A model generated the notes under the pieces. It had not been told where the DNA came from, did not search any database, and was given only the letters and a program-made list of their open reading frames with translations. A stretch of 64,000 nucleotides of DNA from Fibrobacter sp. UWH6 (GTDB taxonomy: Bacteria > Fibrobacterota > Fibrobacteria > Fibrobacterales > Fibrobacteraceae). Positions 26,413 to 35,892 of this stretch are shown one piece after another. The stretch is from NCBI RefSeq assembly GCF_900142465.1, contig NZ_FRAX01000016.1:37439-101438 (forward strand), given 5' to 3'. A program made the translations under genes and the position numbers. Every line of letters starts with the position of its first letter. Position 1 is the stretch's first letter.

Positions 26413-27657
26413 ATGGTTTTAAATGTTATCTGGCTTGTATTCTTTTTTGGTGCATTCGTCGCCTGTATCGTTCAATGGTTGGCCTTCGGCGACACCGGAA
26501 TTTTCAACAAAGCCATTTTGGGCGCATTCGACATGTCCAAGACAGCCTTCGAAATAGCCATCGGCCTCACCGGCATTCTCAGCCTCTGGCTTGGCATTCT
26601 GAAGATTGGTGAAAAGGCTGGTGCCGTGCAGATTCTCGCCAAGATCGTGCAGCCGCTGTTCAGCCGACTGTTCCCCCAGATTCCCAAGGGTCACCCTGTG
26701 GTGGGCACCATGCTCATGAACATCAGCGCCAACATGCTGGGCCTCGACAATGCGGCCACCCCCATGGGCCTTAAGGCCATGAAGGAACTGCAGGAAATCA
26801 ACCCCAACGAAGACAAGTCCGTGGCAAGCGACTCCCAGATCATGTTCCTGGTGCTGAACGCCAGCGGGTTGACCTTGATCCCTGTCAGCATCATGACGTA
26901 CCGCGCCCAGATGGGAGCGGCCAACCCCAGTGACGTATTCCTCCCCCTGCTGCTCTCTACATTCTTCAGTACCATCGCGGGCATCGTAGCCTTGAGCTTT
27001 TTCCAGAAGGTGAAGCTGAAGGACCCTGTAACGGTAGCATGGCTCGGCGGTCTTTCGGCCTGCGTTATCGCCATCATGGTCTACTTCAGCCACCTGACAG
27101 CAGAAGCCATTGGCGCCAGCAGCCTGTTCATTAGCGGTTTCGTGCTGTTCGGCGTTATCGTGGCCTTTTTGGGTCTGGCCTGCTACAAGAAAGTGCAGGC
27201 TTACGAAGCCTTCGTAGAAGGCGCCAAGGACGGCTTCCACACCGCCGTCATGATCATTCCCAACCTGGTAGCAATCCTTGTAGGCGTTGCGGTGTTCCGT
27301 GCCAGCGGCGCCATGGACCTCTTGATGAACGGCATCGCCGCCCTGCTGAACATGATCGGTGTCGGCAGCGATGTGGTTCCGGCCCTGCCCACCGCCATCA
27401 TGAAACCCCTTAGCGGAAGCGGTGCCCGCGGCATGATGATCGACGCCATGAAGACCTTGGGCCCCGACAGTTTCGCCGGCCGCCTAAGCTGCATGTTCCA
27501 GGGAGCCGCCGACACCACCTTCTACATCATCGCAGTCTACTTCGGTTCCGTAGGCGTCAAGAAGACCCGCCACGCCGTGACCTGCGCCCTGATTGCCGAT
27601 GCCGTGGGCGTTATGGCAGCCATCGCCATCGCCTACATCTTCTTCCCGCCGATGTAG
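26413..27657 (+). CDS. SpmA-SpmB fusion, nucleoside-recognition (Gate) membrane protein
   Basis: A 414-residue membrane protein with about ten hydrophobic segments. The first half carries SpmA features (TGILSLWLGILKIGEKAG, NISANMLGLDNAATPMGLKA) and the second half SpmB features (EGAKDGFHTAVMIIPNLVAI, MKPLSGSGARGMMID, GAADTTFYIIAVYFGSVGVK). In Bacillus these are two separate spore maturation proteins; fused forms occur in non-sporulating Gram-negative bacteria, where the transported substrate is unknown. No sporulation genes are nearby. Confidence 0.85.
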   Translation: MVLNVIWLVFFFGAFVACIVQWLAFGDTGIFNKAILGAFDMSKTAFEIAIGLTGILSLWLGILKIGEKAGAVQILAKIVQPLFSRLFPQIPKGHPVVGTMLMNISANMLGLDNAATPMGLKAMKELQEINPNEDKSVASDSQIMFLVLNASGLTLIPVSIMTYRAQMGAANPSDVFLPLLLSTFFSTIAGIVALSFFQKVKLKDPVTVAWLGGLSACVIAIMVYFSHLTAEAIGASSLFISGFVLFGVIVAFLGLACYKKVQAYEAFVEGAKDGFHTAVMIIPNLVAILVGVAVFRASGAMDLLMNGIAALLNMIGVGSDVVPALPTAIMKPLSGSGARGMMIDAMKTLGPDSFAGRLSCMFQGAADTTFYIIAVYFGSVGVKKTRHAVTCALIADAVGVMAAIAIAYIFFPPM

Positions 27658-27716
27658 CGGTTCCGTAGGCAGTTCACGTCAGCGTTATAGACGCTCCTAT
27701 TGCTCCATAAACTTTA

Positions 27717-27744
27717 AAAGGGTTCCGCAGTTGCGGAGCCCTTT
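27717..27744. terminator. Bidirectional terminator between convergent genes
   Basis: AAAGGGTTCCGCA (27717-27729) pairs with TGCGGAGCCCTTT (27732-27744) and lies between the SpmA-SpmB gene (+) and the exchanger gene (-). Confidence 0.75.
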
Positions 27745-27805
27745 GTTTAAAAGTATGCTTTTCTATTCTGACTCTCACCCCAAAAAAGGCGAAGCCTATT
27801 TCAAA

Positions 27806-28795
27806 TTAAATCGCGCCAGAGGCCTGGGCAATAAGCAATCCAAGGTAACCCACATATATGGCCAGCAAGACACCGCCGGCAATGCGGTTAATGCGGCCAT
27901 CGCCCTTGCGGCGGAAGCCCAGCACCAGCAGCGACAGGGTGAGTACAGCCATCAGGGGAAGGTCGCGGGTCACCATGTCTCGTTCCACGGCTTCCATGGG
28001 GTCCAGGGTTGCGGCGATGCCCACCACCATCAGGGTGTTGAACAGGTTGGAGCCGATAATGTTTCCTACGGCCAGGTCGTCTTCGCCTTTGCGGGCGGCG
28101 GCAATGGAGCTGGCCAGTTCCGGCAAAGAGGTTCCAATAGCCACGATGGTAAGGCCTATGAGCAAGTCGCTCATGCCAAGGCTGCGGGCGATTTCAACGG
28201 CGCCCCACACCAGCATCTTGGAACTGACCACCAAAAGCACCAGGCCAAGAAGCAACCAGAAGATGGACTTGCCCAGACTCTTTGAAGAACCGTTGTCGGT
28301 ATCATCCGCGGCACTTGCAGAAGCGTCTGCATTCAAGGTCTTGGAGCCGCGCATCTCGCTTACGATGTTATAGCCCATGACAGCAAAGAACACAGCCAAA
28401 AAGGCAATGCCGTTCATGCGGGTCACGCTTCCGTCGGCCACAAGGATAATGGCCAGGGCCGTCACACCGATAAGGATCGGCAAGTCCTTCTTGAGAACGG
28501 AGCGCTTGACTACCAGCGGGGTTATCAGGGCGGTAACGCCCAGAATCAGAGCGATGTTCGCAATGTTGCTGCCATATGCGTTACCCAAGGCCAGCTCAGG
28601 ATTCCCCTGCAAGGCAGAAAGGGCAGACACCACCATTTCGGGGGCGCTGGTACCAAAGCCAACCACCACCATACCGATCAGGAGCGTAGACATACCACAG
28701 AATTCAGCAACGCCAACGGCGCCATCCACAAACTTGTCGGCGCTCCAGACCAGAACGGCAATGCCAGCCACCAGGGCAAGGATAGGCAAGATCAT
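27806..28795 (-). CDS. CaCA-family sodium/calcium exchanger (YrbG-like)
   Basis: A 329-residue inner-membrane antiporter with ten hydrophobic segments in two inverted halves. The alpha-1 repeat reads VVGFGTSAPEMVVSA with GNAYGSNIANI, and alpha-2 reads TIVAIGTSLPELASS with GNIIGSNLFNTLMV; both hold the acidic residues that bind cations. An acidic, Ser/Ala-rich loop (residues about 160-175) joins the halves. The family exchanges Ca2+ (or K+) for Na+ or H+. It is transcribed together with the barrel gene upstream only if the 28-base gap lacks a promoter. Confidence 0.9.
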   Translation of the reverse strand: MILPILALVAGIAVLVWSADKFVDGAVGVAEFCGMSTLLIGMVVVGFGTSAPEMVVSALSALQGNPELALGNAYGSNIANIALILGVTALITPLVVKRSVLKKDLPILIGVTALAIILVADGSVTRMNGIAFLAVFFAVMGYNIVSEMRGSKTLNADASASAADDTDNGSSKSLGKSIFWLLLGLVLLVVSSKMLVWGAVEIARSLGMSDLLIGLTIVAIGTSLPELASSIAAARKGEDDLAVGNIIGSNLFNTLMVVGIAATLDPMEAVERDMVTRDLPLMAVLTLSLLVLGFRRKGDGRINRIAGGVLLAIYVGYLGLLIAQASGAI

Positions 28796-28823
28796 AAAGC
28801 GATCGTTCCTTTTTTACGAGTTA

Positions 28824-29957
28824 TTAGAACGGGTAGAGGGTAAGACCAATGCCGAAGGAGGAGCAGCTCAGGTCCAGGCTGGGGAATTCGCTGTAACCTT
28901 CGTACAGGTCAGACAGGCCCACATCGGCCTTCACGTCGATGGACAGGCGCTTATGAGCCATGACAGAGAATCCAAAGACCAGGCTCCAGTCCATGTTCGT
29001 GCGGTAATCTTCATCCATCAAGTCAGTCGTTTCCTTGATTTTCTCCTGACCGTTCTTGTAAGACACCTTCAGTTCATCCTTCACCGGAATAGAAATCTGG
29101 GCACCCAGATCGAAGTAAAGGTTGGAAGATGCACCCTTGAAGGTAAAGAGTACCGGAATGTTCACCTTCATCTGGTCGAAGTTGAAGCTTACCGGAACAG
29201 CCTTGTTGTTGTTGTCGTAGTAGTCGTAAGTTTCGCTAGACTTGCTGCGTTCAAAGATTACACCCAGCTTGATACCCATAGTGTAATCATTCAGGGGAAT
29301 GATGGACATCAAACCTGCGCGCCAGGAAATGCCATAGTAGTCATCATCGTCCCACTTGTCACCGGTCAGGTAATAGGAACCGATAGAACCATGAGCACCG
29401 ATCTTGAACTGCATGGGAACAAGACCCATCAGCTGATCCATAGAAACGGTATCCTTAGAAGAGGACCTGTGCTGAGCCACATAGACAGTGCGCACGGGGG
29501 TACCATCTTCGCGGGTGTAGACGGTTTCGTAGTAAACGGTACGGGGAGCATCATCTTCGCCACGGACAGCCTTGGGGGCGGGGGCCGCAACGGGTTCGGC
29601 TACCTGGGGAGCGGGAGCTGCAACGGGTTCAGCGGCAGGGGCAGCGACGGGTTCAGCAACTTCTGCTGCGGGGGCAGCATCTTCGCCACGGACGGCCTTG
29701 GGGGCAACAGCCACATCGGCAGGTTCAGCTTCCTGGGGAGCGGGGGCAGCGACCGGTTCAGCTACCTGGGGAGCCGGGGCTGCAACGGGTGCGGCTTCGG
29801 CGGGGGCAACAGCCGGTTCTACGGCAGGAGCGGCAACTTCAGCAGGGGCGGCCACTTCGGCAGCGGGAGCGGCTTCAGTTGCAGGAGCAGCAGTTTCCTG
29901 GGCAAAGGCTGCAGAAAGAGCCAGTGCAGACACAATTCCAACATACTTAAGATTCAT
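28824..29957 (-). CDS. Outer-membrane barrel with Ala/Pro/Val/Glu repeat leader
   Basis: A 377-residue exported protein: signal peptide YVGIVSALALSAAFA, then about 110 residues of low-complexity repeats (units such as APAPQVAEPVAAPAP and APKAVRGED twice), then RTVYYETVYTREDGTPVRTV and a barrel domain of about 230 residues (GIKLGVIFE, NIPVLFTFKG, LYFDLGAQISIPV) ending in Phe. The barrel has the look of PorT/OmpA-like eight-strand proteins. The Pro-rich leader may cross the peptidoglycan. AGGAGG sits before the ATG. Function unknown; it resembles the barrel protein at 24595 in design but not in sequence. Confidence 0.7.
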   Translation of the reverse strand: MNLKYVGIVSALALSAAFAQETAAPATEAAPAAEVAAPAEVAAPAVEPAVAPAEAAPVAAPAPQVAEPVAAPAPQEAEPADVAVAPKAVRGEDAAPAAEVAEPVAAPAAEPVAAPAPQVAEPVAAPAPKAVRGEDDAPRTVYYETVYTREDGTPVRTVYVAQHRSSSKDTVSMDQLMGLVPMQFKIGAHGSIGSYYLTGDKWDDDDYYGISWRAGLMSIIPLNDYTMGIKLGVIFERSKSSETYDYYDNNNKAVPVSFNFDQMKVNIPVLFTFKGASSNLYFDLGAQISIPVKDELKVSYKNGQEKIKETTDLMDEDYRTNMDWSLVFGFSVMAHKRLSIDVKADVGLSDLYEGYSEFPSLDLSCSSFGIGLTLYPF

Positions 29958-30016
29958 ATAAAACCTCCTGTTCTTACATGGAATATAATAGCATTTTTTA
30001 ACTACATTAATGACAT

Positions 30017-31525
30017 ATGAAATTGAATATTGTTAAAACTCCGTCGGGCAAGGCCAATGTGTCCGCCCTTCTTTTTGTCAAGCAGTCCATCCAGTTCTCC
30101 AACGTCCTTTCCGAAACCGCCGAAAAGCAGGTAGAATCCGTTCTGGCCGGCATGCAGGAAGGCCCCTTCGAAGACCTGGAACTTCTGGAAATCGATGGCA
30201 CCTCCACCATTTTCGTCAACGCCGCCAAGGAGCGTGGCATCTCTAATCTGGACCGCTTGCGCATGGCCGCCTATCGCCTGGCCAAGAAGGCCATGGCCCG
30301 CCAGATTCCCGTAGTAAGCATCATGCTTGCCGATGCCGCCCCCGAACAGTTCAAGGCCATCGCCCACGGCCTCCACTACGCCGATTACAAGTTTGACGCC
30401 TACAAGAGCAAGCAGAAAGAAAACTTCCAGGTCACCTTCGAAATCGTCGCCGGCGAACACGTTGCCGAATTCAAGGCCATCGCCGAAGACGTAGCCATCG
30501 AACAGAAGGCCATCGCCCTGACCAAGAACTTGATCAACACTTGCGCCAGCGACCTTTACCCCGCCGAGTTCGTCGAACGCGCCAAGACCATCGCCAAGTA
30601 TACTCCGGGCCTTTCCATCAAGGTCCGCGACATGAAGCAGCTGGAAAAGGAAGGCTTCATGGGCCACGTTACCGTTGGCAAGGGTAGCTCCCACGAACCC
30701 CACATGATTACCATGACCTACGACGGCACCAAGGCTGCAGCAGGCAAGCGCGGAGACCGCAGCTCCGCCGACCACCTGGTCATCGTTGGCAAGGGTCTCA
30801 CCTTCGATACCGGCGGCCTCTGCCTCAAACCGCCCAAATCCATGCCCGAAATGATCAGCGACATGAGCGGTGCCGCCACCACTCTGGCAGCCATCCAGGC
30901 CATCGCCACCTTGAAATTGCCCATGAAGGTCAGCGCCATCTGCTGCCTGGCCGAAAACGCCATCGGCAACAAGTCTGTGCTCCCCGGCGATATCTTTACC
31001 GCCAAGAACGGTAAGACAGTCATGGTAGACAACACCGACGCCGAAGGCCGCCTTGTACTTTCTGACGGTCTGGCCGAAGCAGGCCTCATCGGAGCCACCC
31101 ACATTATCGATCTGGCCACCCTCACAGGCGCCATGGTCCGCGCATTGGGTTATGCCGTTACCGGATTCTTCAGCAACGACGATGCCCTGGCCCTGAACGT
31201 CATCAACGCCGGCGAAGCCTGCTGCGAAAAGTTCTGGAGCATGCCTCTGGAAGAAGAATACGCCGATGCCCTGAAGGACAAGTTTGCAGACCTCAAGAAC
31301 ACCGGAAGCGACGCCGGTGCCATCAGCGCCGCCCTCTTCCTGCAGGAATTCGTACCCGAAAACACCGCCTGGTCTCACTGGGATATTGCAGGCACCGCCT
31401 TCGTTACCAAGAAGTGGAAGTACACCGAATACGGTGCCACCGGCTTTGGCGTGCAGACCCTTATCGAACTTGCCCGCCGCATGTCTACAGCATCTGAAAC
31501 AACCGAAGAATACAAGGAGGTTTAA
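30017..31525 (+). CDS. pepA: Leucyl aminopeptidase, M17 family
   Basis: Removes N-terminal amino acids from peptides in the cytoplasm. The 502-residue protein has the M17 catalytic C-terminal half: VGKGLTFDTGGLCLKP (Lys and Asp ligands), MSGAATTLAAIQ, and the signature NTDAEGRLVLSDGL with Asp, Glu and Arg. The variable N-terminal domain (residues 1-170) is present. Length is typical. The stop lies three bases before the next ATG, and the AAGGAGG for the flavodiiron gene lies inside its last codons, so the two are one operon. Confidence 0.93.
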   Translation: MKLNIVKTPSGKANVSALLFVKQSIQFSNVLSETAEKQVESVLAGMQEGPFEDLELLEIDGTSTIFVNAAKERGISNLDRLRMAAYRLAKKAMARQIPVVSIMLADAAPEQFKAIAHGLHYADYKFDAYKSKQKENFQVTFEIVAGEHVAEFKAIAEDVAIEQKAIALTKNLINTCASDLYPAEFVERAKTIAKYTPGLSIKVRDMKQLEKEGFMGHVTVGKGSSHEPHMITMTYDGTKAAAGKRGDRSSADHLVIVGKGLTFDTGGLCLKPPKSMPEMISDMSGAATTLAAIQAIATLKLPMKVSAICCLAENAIGNKSVLPGDIFTAKNGKTVMVDNTDAEGRLVLSDGLAEAGLIGATHIIDLATLTGAMVRALGYAVTGFFSNDDALALNVINAGEACCEKFWSMPLEEEYADALKDKFADLKNTGSDAGAISAALFLQEFVPENTAWSHWDIAGTAFVTKKWKYTEYGATGFGVQTLIELARRMSTASETTEEYKEV

Positions 31526-31527
31526 CC

Positions 31528-32703
31528 ATGTTCTCTTACGAAATGAAAGTGACCGACTCTATTAAGTACGTTGGTGTCAACGACCACGAAATCGACCTTT
31601 TCGAAGGCCAGTTCGAAGTGCCCCTGGGCATGGCCTACAACTCCTACGTCATCATGGATGAACAGATCGCCGTGATGGATTCGGTAGACCAGAATTTTGG
31701 AGAACAATGGCTTAAGAATATCGCCGAGACCATTGGCGACAAGCAGCCCGCTTACCTGGTGGTCCACCACATGGAAATGGACCATTCCGCAAACATCAAA
31801 CTGTTTATGGAAAAGTATCCCGCCGCAAAGATCGTCTCTTCCAAGATGGCCTTCACCATGATGAAGAACTTCTTTGGAACCGACTTTGCCGATCGTCAGG
31901 TTGTAGCCGGCGAAGGCACCAAGCTGGAACTGGGCGCACACACCCTGAACTTCGTTACTGCCGCCAACGTCCACTGGCCCGAAGTCATCATGAGCTATGA
32001 ATCCAGCGAAAAGGTCCTGTTCTCAGCAGACGCTTTCGGCAAGTTCGGCGCTAACGACGTTGAAGACCCGGAAGGCTGGGCCTGCGAAGCCCGCCGCTAC
32101 TACTTCGGCATCGTAGGAAAGTTCGGCGCCAACGCCCAGGCTGTGCTTGCAAAGCTTTCTGACATTCCCGTAGAAAAGATTTGCGCCCTCCACGGTCCCA
32201 CCATCGTGGGCAACGTAGAAGAGTACCTGAACTACTACAAGATCTGGACCAACTACGACGTGGAATCTGAAGGCGTCATGATCGCCTACACCTCTGTCTA
32301 TGGCAACACCAAGCAGGCTGTAGAAAAGCTGGCAGAAATCCTGAAGGCCAAGGGCTGCAAGAAGGTAGTCGTCTCTGACCTTGCCCGCGAAGACACCTAC
32401 GAATGCATCGAGAACGCCTTCCGTTACGGCAAGCTGGTTCTGGCCACCACCACCTACAACACCGGCGTGTTCCCCAAGATGCGCGAATTCATCGACCACC
32501 TGCTGGAACGCAACTACCAGAAGCGCACCATCGCCTTCATGGAAAACGGTTCCTGGGCCCCCGCCGCCGCCAAGAACATGGCCACTATGTTCGATGCCGC
32601 CAAGGACATCACCATCGCCCAGAACAAGGTCAGCATCAAAATCGCCATGAAGGACGATAACATCGCCCAGATGGAAAAGCTGGCCGACGAACTGTTGGCA
32701 TAA
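31528..32703 (+). CDS. Flavodiiron protein (FprA/ROO family)
   Basis: A 391-residue oxygen or nitric-oxide reductase of anaerobes. The N-terminal metallo-beta-lactamase-like half has the diiron ligands HHMEMDHSANI, NVHWPE, SADAFG and ALHGP; the C-terminal half is a flavodoxin domain (IAYTSVYGNTKQAVEKLAE, TTTYNTGVFP, ENGSWAP) that binds FMN. It protects an anaerobe from O2 or NO, which suits a rumen/gut lifestyle. It is translated from an AAGGAGG site inside the end of pepA. A strong terminator follows. Confidence 0.93.
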   Translation: MFSYEMKVTDSIKYVGVNDHEIDLFEGQFEVPLGMAYNSYVIMDEQIAVMDSVDQNFGEQWLKNIAETIGDKQPAYLVVHHMEMDHSANIKLFMEKYPAAKIVSSKMAFTMMKNFFGTDFADRQVVAGEGTKLELGAHTLNFVTAANVHWPEVIMSYESSEKVLFSADAFGKFGANDVEDPEGWACEARRYYFGIVGKFGANAQAVLAKLSDIPVEKICALHGPTIVGNVEEYLNYYKIWTNYDVESEGVMIAYTSVYGNTKQAVEKLAEILKAKGCKKVVVSDLAREDTYECIENAFRYGKLVLATTTYNTGVFPKMREFIDHLLERNYQKRTIAFMENGSWAPAAAKNMATMFDAAKDITIAQNKVSIKIAMKDDNIAQMEKLADELLA

Positions 32704-32723
32704 ATTCGAGAATTTGAACTCGT

Positions 32724-32765
32724 AAAAAAAGCCGCGGATCAATCAGATCCAGCGGCTTTCTCTTT
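32724..32765 (+). terminator. Intrinsic terminator after the flavodiiron gene
   Basis: GCCGCGGATC pairs with GATCCAGCGGC around AATCA (one bulged A), flanked by an A run and a T-rich tail. Confidence 0.85.
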
Positions 32766-33053
32766 AAGGGGAAAAATTATTCCCATTGCGCTTTCGCTTT
32801 GCTCAAGCGCTGGTCGCGCGGCTCGGTCGAGCCTATGCTGAATAATGTATTGATGGCTGTGATGCCGTGTGACGTCAATAGCACATACGCATCTTTGTAT
32901 CAAATGGTTGCTAGCCAATTTGATTGGTGGCGGCATTTGGATGCGTCCGCTGCTCGAAATTGGCAATGCATACCCGCGATTTTGGATCGCGGCAGTCCGT
33001 ACAAGTACGACGTACATGAGACAGACAAGTGTATTGACCTTGGGTGCGGAAAC
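32766..33053. other. Intergenic region without a recognisable gene
   Basis: About 290 bases with no gene I can support. A 104-codon open frame on the plus strand (from 32799) has no ribosome site and a composition unlike its neighbours. The start (TTCCCATTGCGCTTTCGC) resembles the GC-rich spacer after guaA near 44960. No tRNA-like cloverleaf was seen. Confidence 0.4.
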
Positions 33054-33194
33054 TTATCTGCTGAGTATTTGCGTCTTGCTCAGGCTGAGGCTGCCAACAA
33101 AGAACACCAGTAGCCCGCAGCCTAGAACCACGGGCAGTAACAGGAGGCCGAGAATGCAAACAAGAATGATGATTACAGGTGTAAAGGCTGACAT
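33054..33194 (-). CDS. Possible small membrane protein, 46 residues
   Basis: A short open frame starting 6 bases after the stop of the lipoprotein gene (33201). It encodes MSAFTPVIIILVCILGLLLL followed by PVVLGCGLLVFFVG and SLSLSKTQILSR: two hydrophobic segments and a short basic tail. Its length, hydrophobicity and placement in the operon support a real small membrane protein. Against it, the ribosome site is weak (CAAG). No family recognised. Confidence 0.4.
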   Translation of the reverse strand: MSAFTPVIIILVCILGLLLLPVVLGCGLLVFFVGSLSLSKTQILSR

Positions 33195-33200
33195 GTCTTG

Positions 33201-34556
33201 CTACTGATAATCCTTTATGTCGTATCCGGGAATACGTCTGGCGTCCATAAAGTAGAACTTGTCCTTGATGTTGCCGGCTTCGTCGGTTACCACGTTCATG
33301 ACAGAATCCAGGGTTGTGGCAAAAACGGAGGAATCTTCTTCCGAGCGGATATACCTAAGTATAGTAAAGAGTTCATCTTCTTCTTTTGTGGTGGCGCCTG
33401 TGGGCCAGGCGACTGCAAGGACTTGCACCGAGTCTTCGGAGGTGCTTTCGTCGATGAGTCCGTCATAGACATCTTTCCAACGCATTTGATGCATGACTCC
33501 AAGAGATGTTGTATGGTACAGTCCATAGGATTCGGAAGCGAAAATCTTTTCCCCCTTTACGGTGGTTCGTGTGAATAGGAAACTCACCAAATTGGAGGGC
33601 TCGACTGTACTTATATTATAATCATTAACGACTAGGTCTAATAGACGAAGTTTTTCCGCTTTCTTGAAATGGATGGAATGATTGTAGTATTTGAATTCCT
33701 TATTAACCTGTGCGGGTACAAGCCAGTCCTGGAAAATGAGCGCGCAGGACAACGTTGCGCTGGTATCGCCATTCAGGAAGTTGACCAAGGTGGCGCTGTC
33801 AAGAGATACTTCACCTCTCTGATAGCGACTGGAATTCATGATGTCGTAATCTTTTTCAAAATCAATCTTCAGTTCCATGGATTCCGATTCGGTTTTTAGG
33901 AAACATCTGGATTGGAGTGTATCTACGTAGGTGGAATAAAAACCTCCGTAGTAGCATGGAATGACCCTGGAGTAGAAATATCCCTCTACGTAAGTGCTAA
34001 AATAGTCATCGTAGTTGTAGCAGACTTCTGTAAAGTGAGCTTCACCTGGATTTTTTGATGGAACCAACGTGTAGGTTTCCTTCAGGTTTCCACAGTTGGC
34101 GGAATCCAACTGAATTTCCAGACGATGTGTTTCATCCTGCTTTTCGAAAATGTCGCTGAAAAGGAGTCCTCCGTAAGAGTCTGAAGATTGTTCACCTTTG
34201 ATCTCTTTGCCGTTTAATAAAAACTTTGTGTTTTTGTAATTGCAGACCGTAGGATCGCTAAAGCGAATTTCTACGATCATATCCTTGACGAACTTATTGA
34301 TTTCGATAGTGGTATCGGTATTGCGGGAGGGGCGGAATCCATCGGAAATATGTGTTCCGTTGCCTCCGCTGGAATGGTTTAATCGAATGACGGAACTCAT
34401 CCCTCCAACGATGCTGTCGAGTAGATCTCGCTCAGCACGATAGGCTTCCAGTTCCTTTTCTCTTTCCTTTTCTTCGGGGGTCATGCCGCTGTCTGTGCAG
34501 GCCGTAAATGTGCAGAACAAAAAGGAAACAAGTGTAAACCACCTTATGTTTTTCAT
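33201..34556 (-). CDS. Hypothetical lipoprotein of the FISUMP cluster
   Basis: A 451-residue lipoprotein: signal peptide ending TFTAC (Cys20) followed by a charged helix (PEEKEREKELEAYRAERD). The rest is a mix of strands with scattered Cys and many Asp/Ser residues and no recognised domain. The ATG at 34556 lies 8 bases after the stop of the upstream FISUMP gene, so it is in that operon. Probably anchored to the outer membrane. Role unknown. Confidence 0.65.
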   Translation of the reverse strand: MKNIRWFTLVSFLFCTFTACTDSGMTPEEKEREKELEAYRAERDLLDSIVGGMSSVIRLNHSSGGNGTHISDGFRPSRNTDTTIEINKFVKDMIVEIRFSDPTVCNYKNTKFLLNGKEIKGEQSSDSYGGLLFSDIFEKQDETHRLEIQLDSANCGNLKETYTLVPSKNPGEAHFTEVCYNYDDYFSTYVEGYFYSRVIPCYYGGFYSTYVDTLQSRCFLKTESESMELKIDFEKDYDIMNSSRYQRGEVSLDSATLVNFLNGDTSATLSCALIFQDWLVPAQVNKEFKYYNHSIHFKKAEKLRLLDLVVNDYNISTVEPSNLVSFLFTRTTVKGEKIFASESYGLYHTTSLGVMHQMRWKDVYDGLIDESTSEDSVQVLAVAWPTGATTKEEDELFTILRYIRSEEDSSVFATTLDSVMNVVTDEAGNIKDKFYFMDARRIPGYDIKDYQ

Positions 34557-34564
34557 AGAATTTG

Positions 34565-35863
34565 CTAGTCCTTTATGCAACGAATAGAAAGAAATGAATC
34601 TGAGCCTACTCCGCTATTGCTAACGTTCGGGGTCCAATTTTCGAATGTTATGATTTCGGCCACGAAATCATTTCTGCGATCGGATGTCCAGAAAAAGGCT
34701 ACGCCACCTTGATCATAGGGATTGATTTCTCCTATGTCATCGGCGCGGCCGGCCGGTAGCACGCAGAATCCGTAGTCGTCATAACCGTTTGCGTCGCGAT
34801 TGTTGTATTCACTCCAGCCATCAAGGGACTTCAGTGATTTTTCAACATTGGTCCAATCAGGATATCCCGGTATTTTATGTCCTCCGATGGCGGTAAATAG
34901 GACCTGATATTCATTGACGTTGGGCAGATGCCAGCCTTCAGGACAGATTCCACGGACTGTGCCCTTGTTATCTTCGTTAGCGCATTTCCTGTAATCGTAG
35001 CCGCAGCCTTTACCGCTTTCTGAAAATACGGCTGCGGAATCCATGGCAGCAGACCATAGGTAAAGACGGCCGTATTTTTCGCAATTTCCTTCAGCTTCAC
35101 TGTTGCAGAAACTGGAGGAGTCCTGTGTCTTTGTGGGTTCCGTATAGGCGTATGCAAGATTTTCGGCCATCCAGGTTTGACTGCCGATGGTCACGGTTTT
35201 GTATTCGCGATTGTCCCGCTTATCGACCATGGTTCCAGCGACAGCTTCTGAGGGCGGCACGTAGGCGATGCTGCTGGAAGATTCCCTGGGGTATTCCATG
35301 CTTGAGGAAGATTCCTCTTCGGCCATGGAACTGGAACTTTCCGCTAAGATTTTCGGTGCGCTGTTGCGATAATAGGTCTCGCCCTTTTCTTCCTTGCAGA
35401 GGCATCCGTCCAGTTTCCATTCAGGGGCCTTTGCGATCAAGGTGTTGAAGTCGCCGTCGCTTCCTAAATTGTATTTACAACCGTCAAGGGTAACCCAGAC
35501 TTTCCTATAGCCATATTCAGACGAAAGGAATATTTCCAGGCGGTTATATTCGGAATTGTATGTTAATTCGTGACAAACCGTCTGAACGCCACCCTTCTGG
35601 TCGATGAATTCCGTAGCCTTGGAACAGGCAACGTCCTTGATCAAGGATGAGTCGGTGATCGTTTTCGACCAGGAGTTACTTCCGGAAATGCCATAACGAT
35701 CTTCGCATTGGGCTATAGACAGACTGTTGGAAGAATTAGCCTGGTTTTCCTCCGGCGAATTCGGACTTCCTGAGTCGCTATCGCCGCAGGCTGTAAGGAA
35801 GACCGATGCAAGGATCGATGCAAGCAGGCAGGTGCAAAAAGACTTTTTCGTATAGTTTAGCAT
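34565..35863 (-). CDS. FISUMP-domain lipoprotein (TIGR02145)
   Basis: A 432-residue lipoprotein: signal peptide ending FLTAC, a Ser/Asn-rich start, a first domain with several Cys (residues about 60-165), a Ser-rich linker with SSSSMAEEESSSSMEY, and a C-terminal Fibrobacter succinogenes major paralogous domain (VDKRDNREYKTVTIGSQTWM then AENLAY, CPEGWHLPNVNEYQVL, FWTSDRR, LSIRCIKD). The domain has no known activity but is greatly expanded in Fibrobacter surface proteins and has a C-type-lectin-like look (WMAENL, GWHLP, RCV). The ATG at 35863 has AGAAGG before it. Confidence 0.85.
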   Translation of the reverse strand: MLNYTKKSFCTCLLASILASVFLTACGDSDSGSPNSPEENQANSSNSLSIAQCEDRYGISGSNSWSKTITDSSLIKDVACSKATEFIDQKGGVQTVCHELTYNSEYNRLEIFLSSEYGYRKVWVTLDGCKYNLGSDGDFNTLIAKAPEWKLDGCLCKEEKGETYYRNSAPKILAESSSSMAEEESSSSMEYPRESSSSIAYVPPSEAVAGTMVDKRDNREYKTVTIGSQTWMAENLAYAYTEPTKTQDSSSFCNSEAEGNCEKYGRLYLWSAAMDSAAVFSESGKGCGYDYRKCANEDNKGTVRGICPEGWHLPNVNEYQVLFTAIGGHKIPGYPDWTNVEKSLKSLDGWSEYNNRDANGYDDYGFCVLPAGRADDIGEINPYDQGGVAFFWTSDRRNDFVAEIITFENWTPNVSNSGVGSDSFLSIRCIKD

Positions 35864-35892
35864 ATAAACAACCTTCTCTCCCAAAAATCAAA

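Noticed and set aside
32799..33113. A 104-codon plus-strand open frame after the flavodiiron gene
   Set aside because: No ribosome site, no recognisable domain, and overlap with a more plausible minus-strand small gene.
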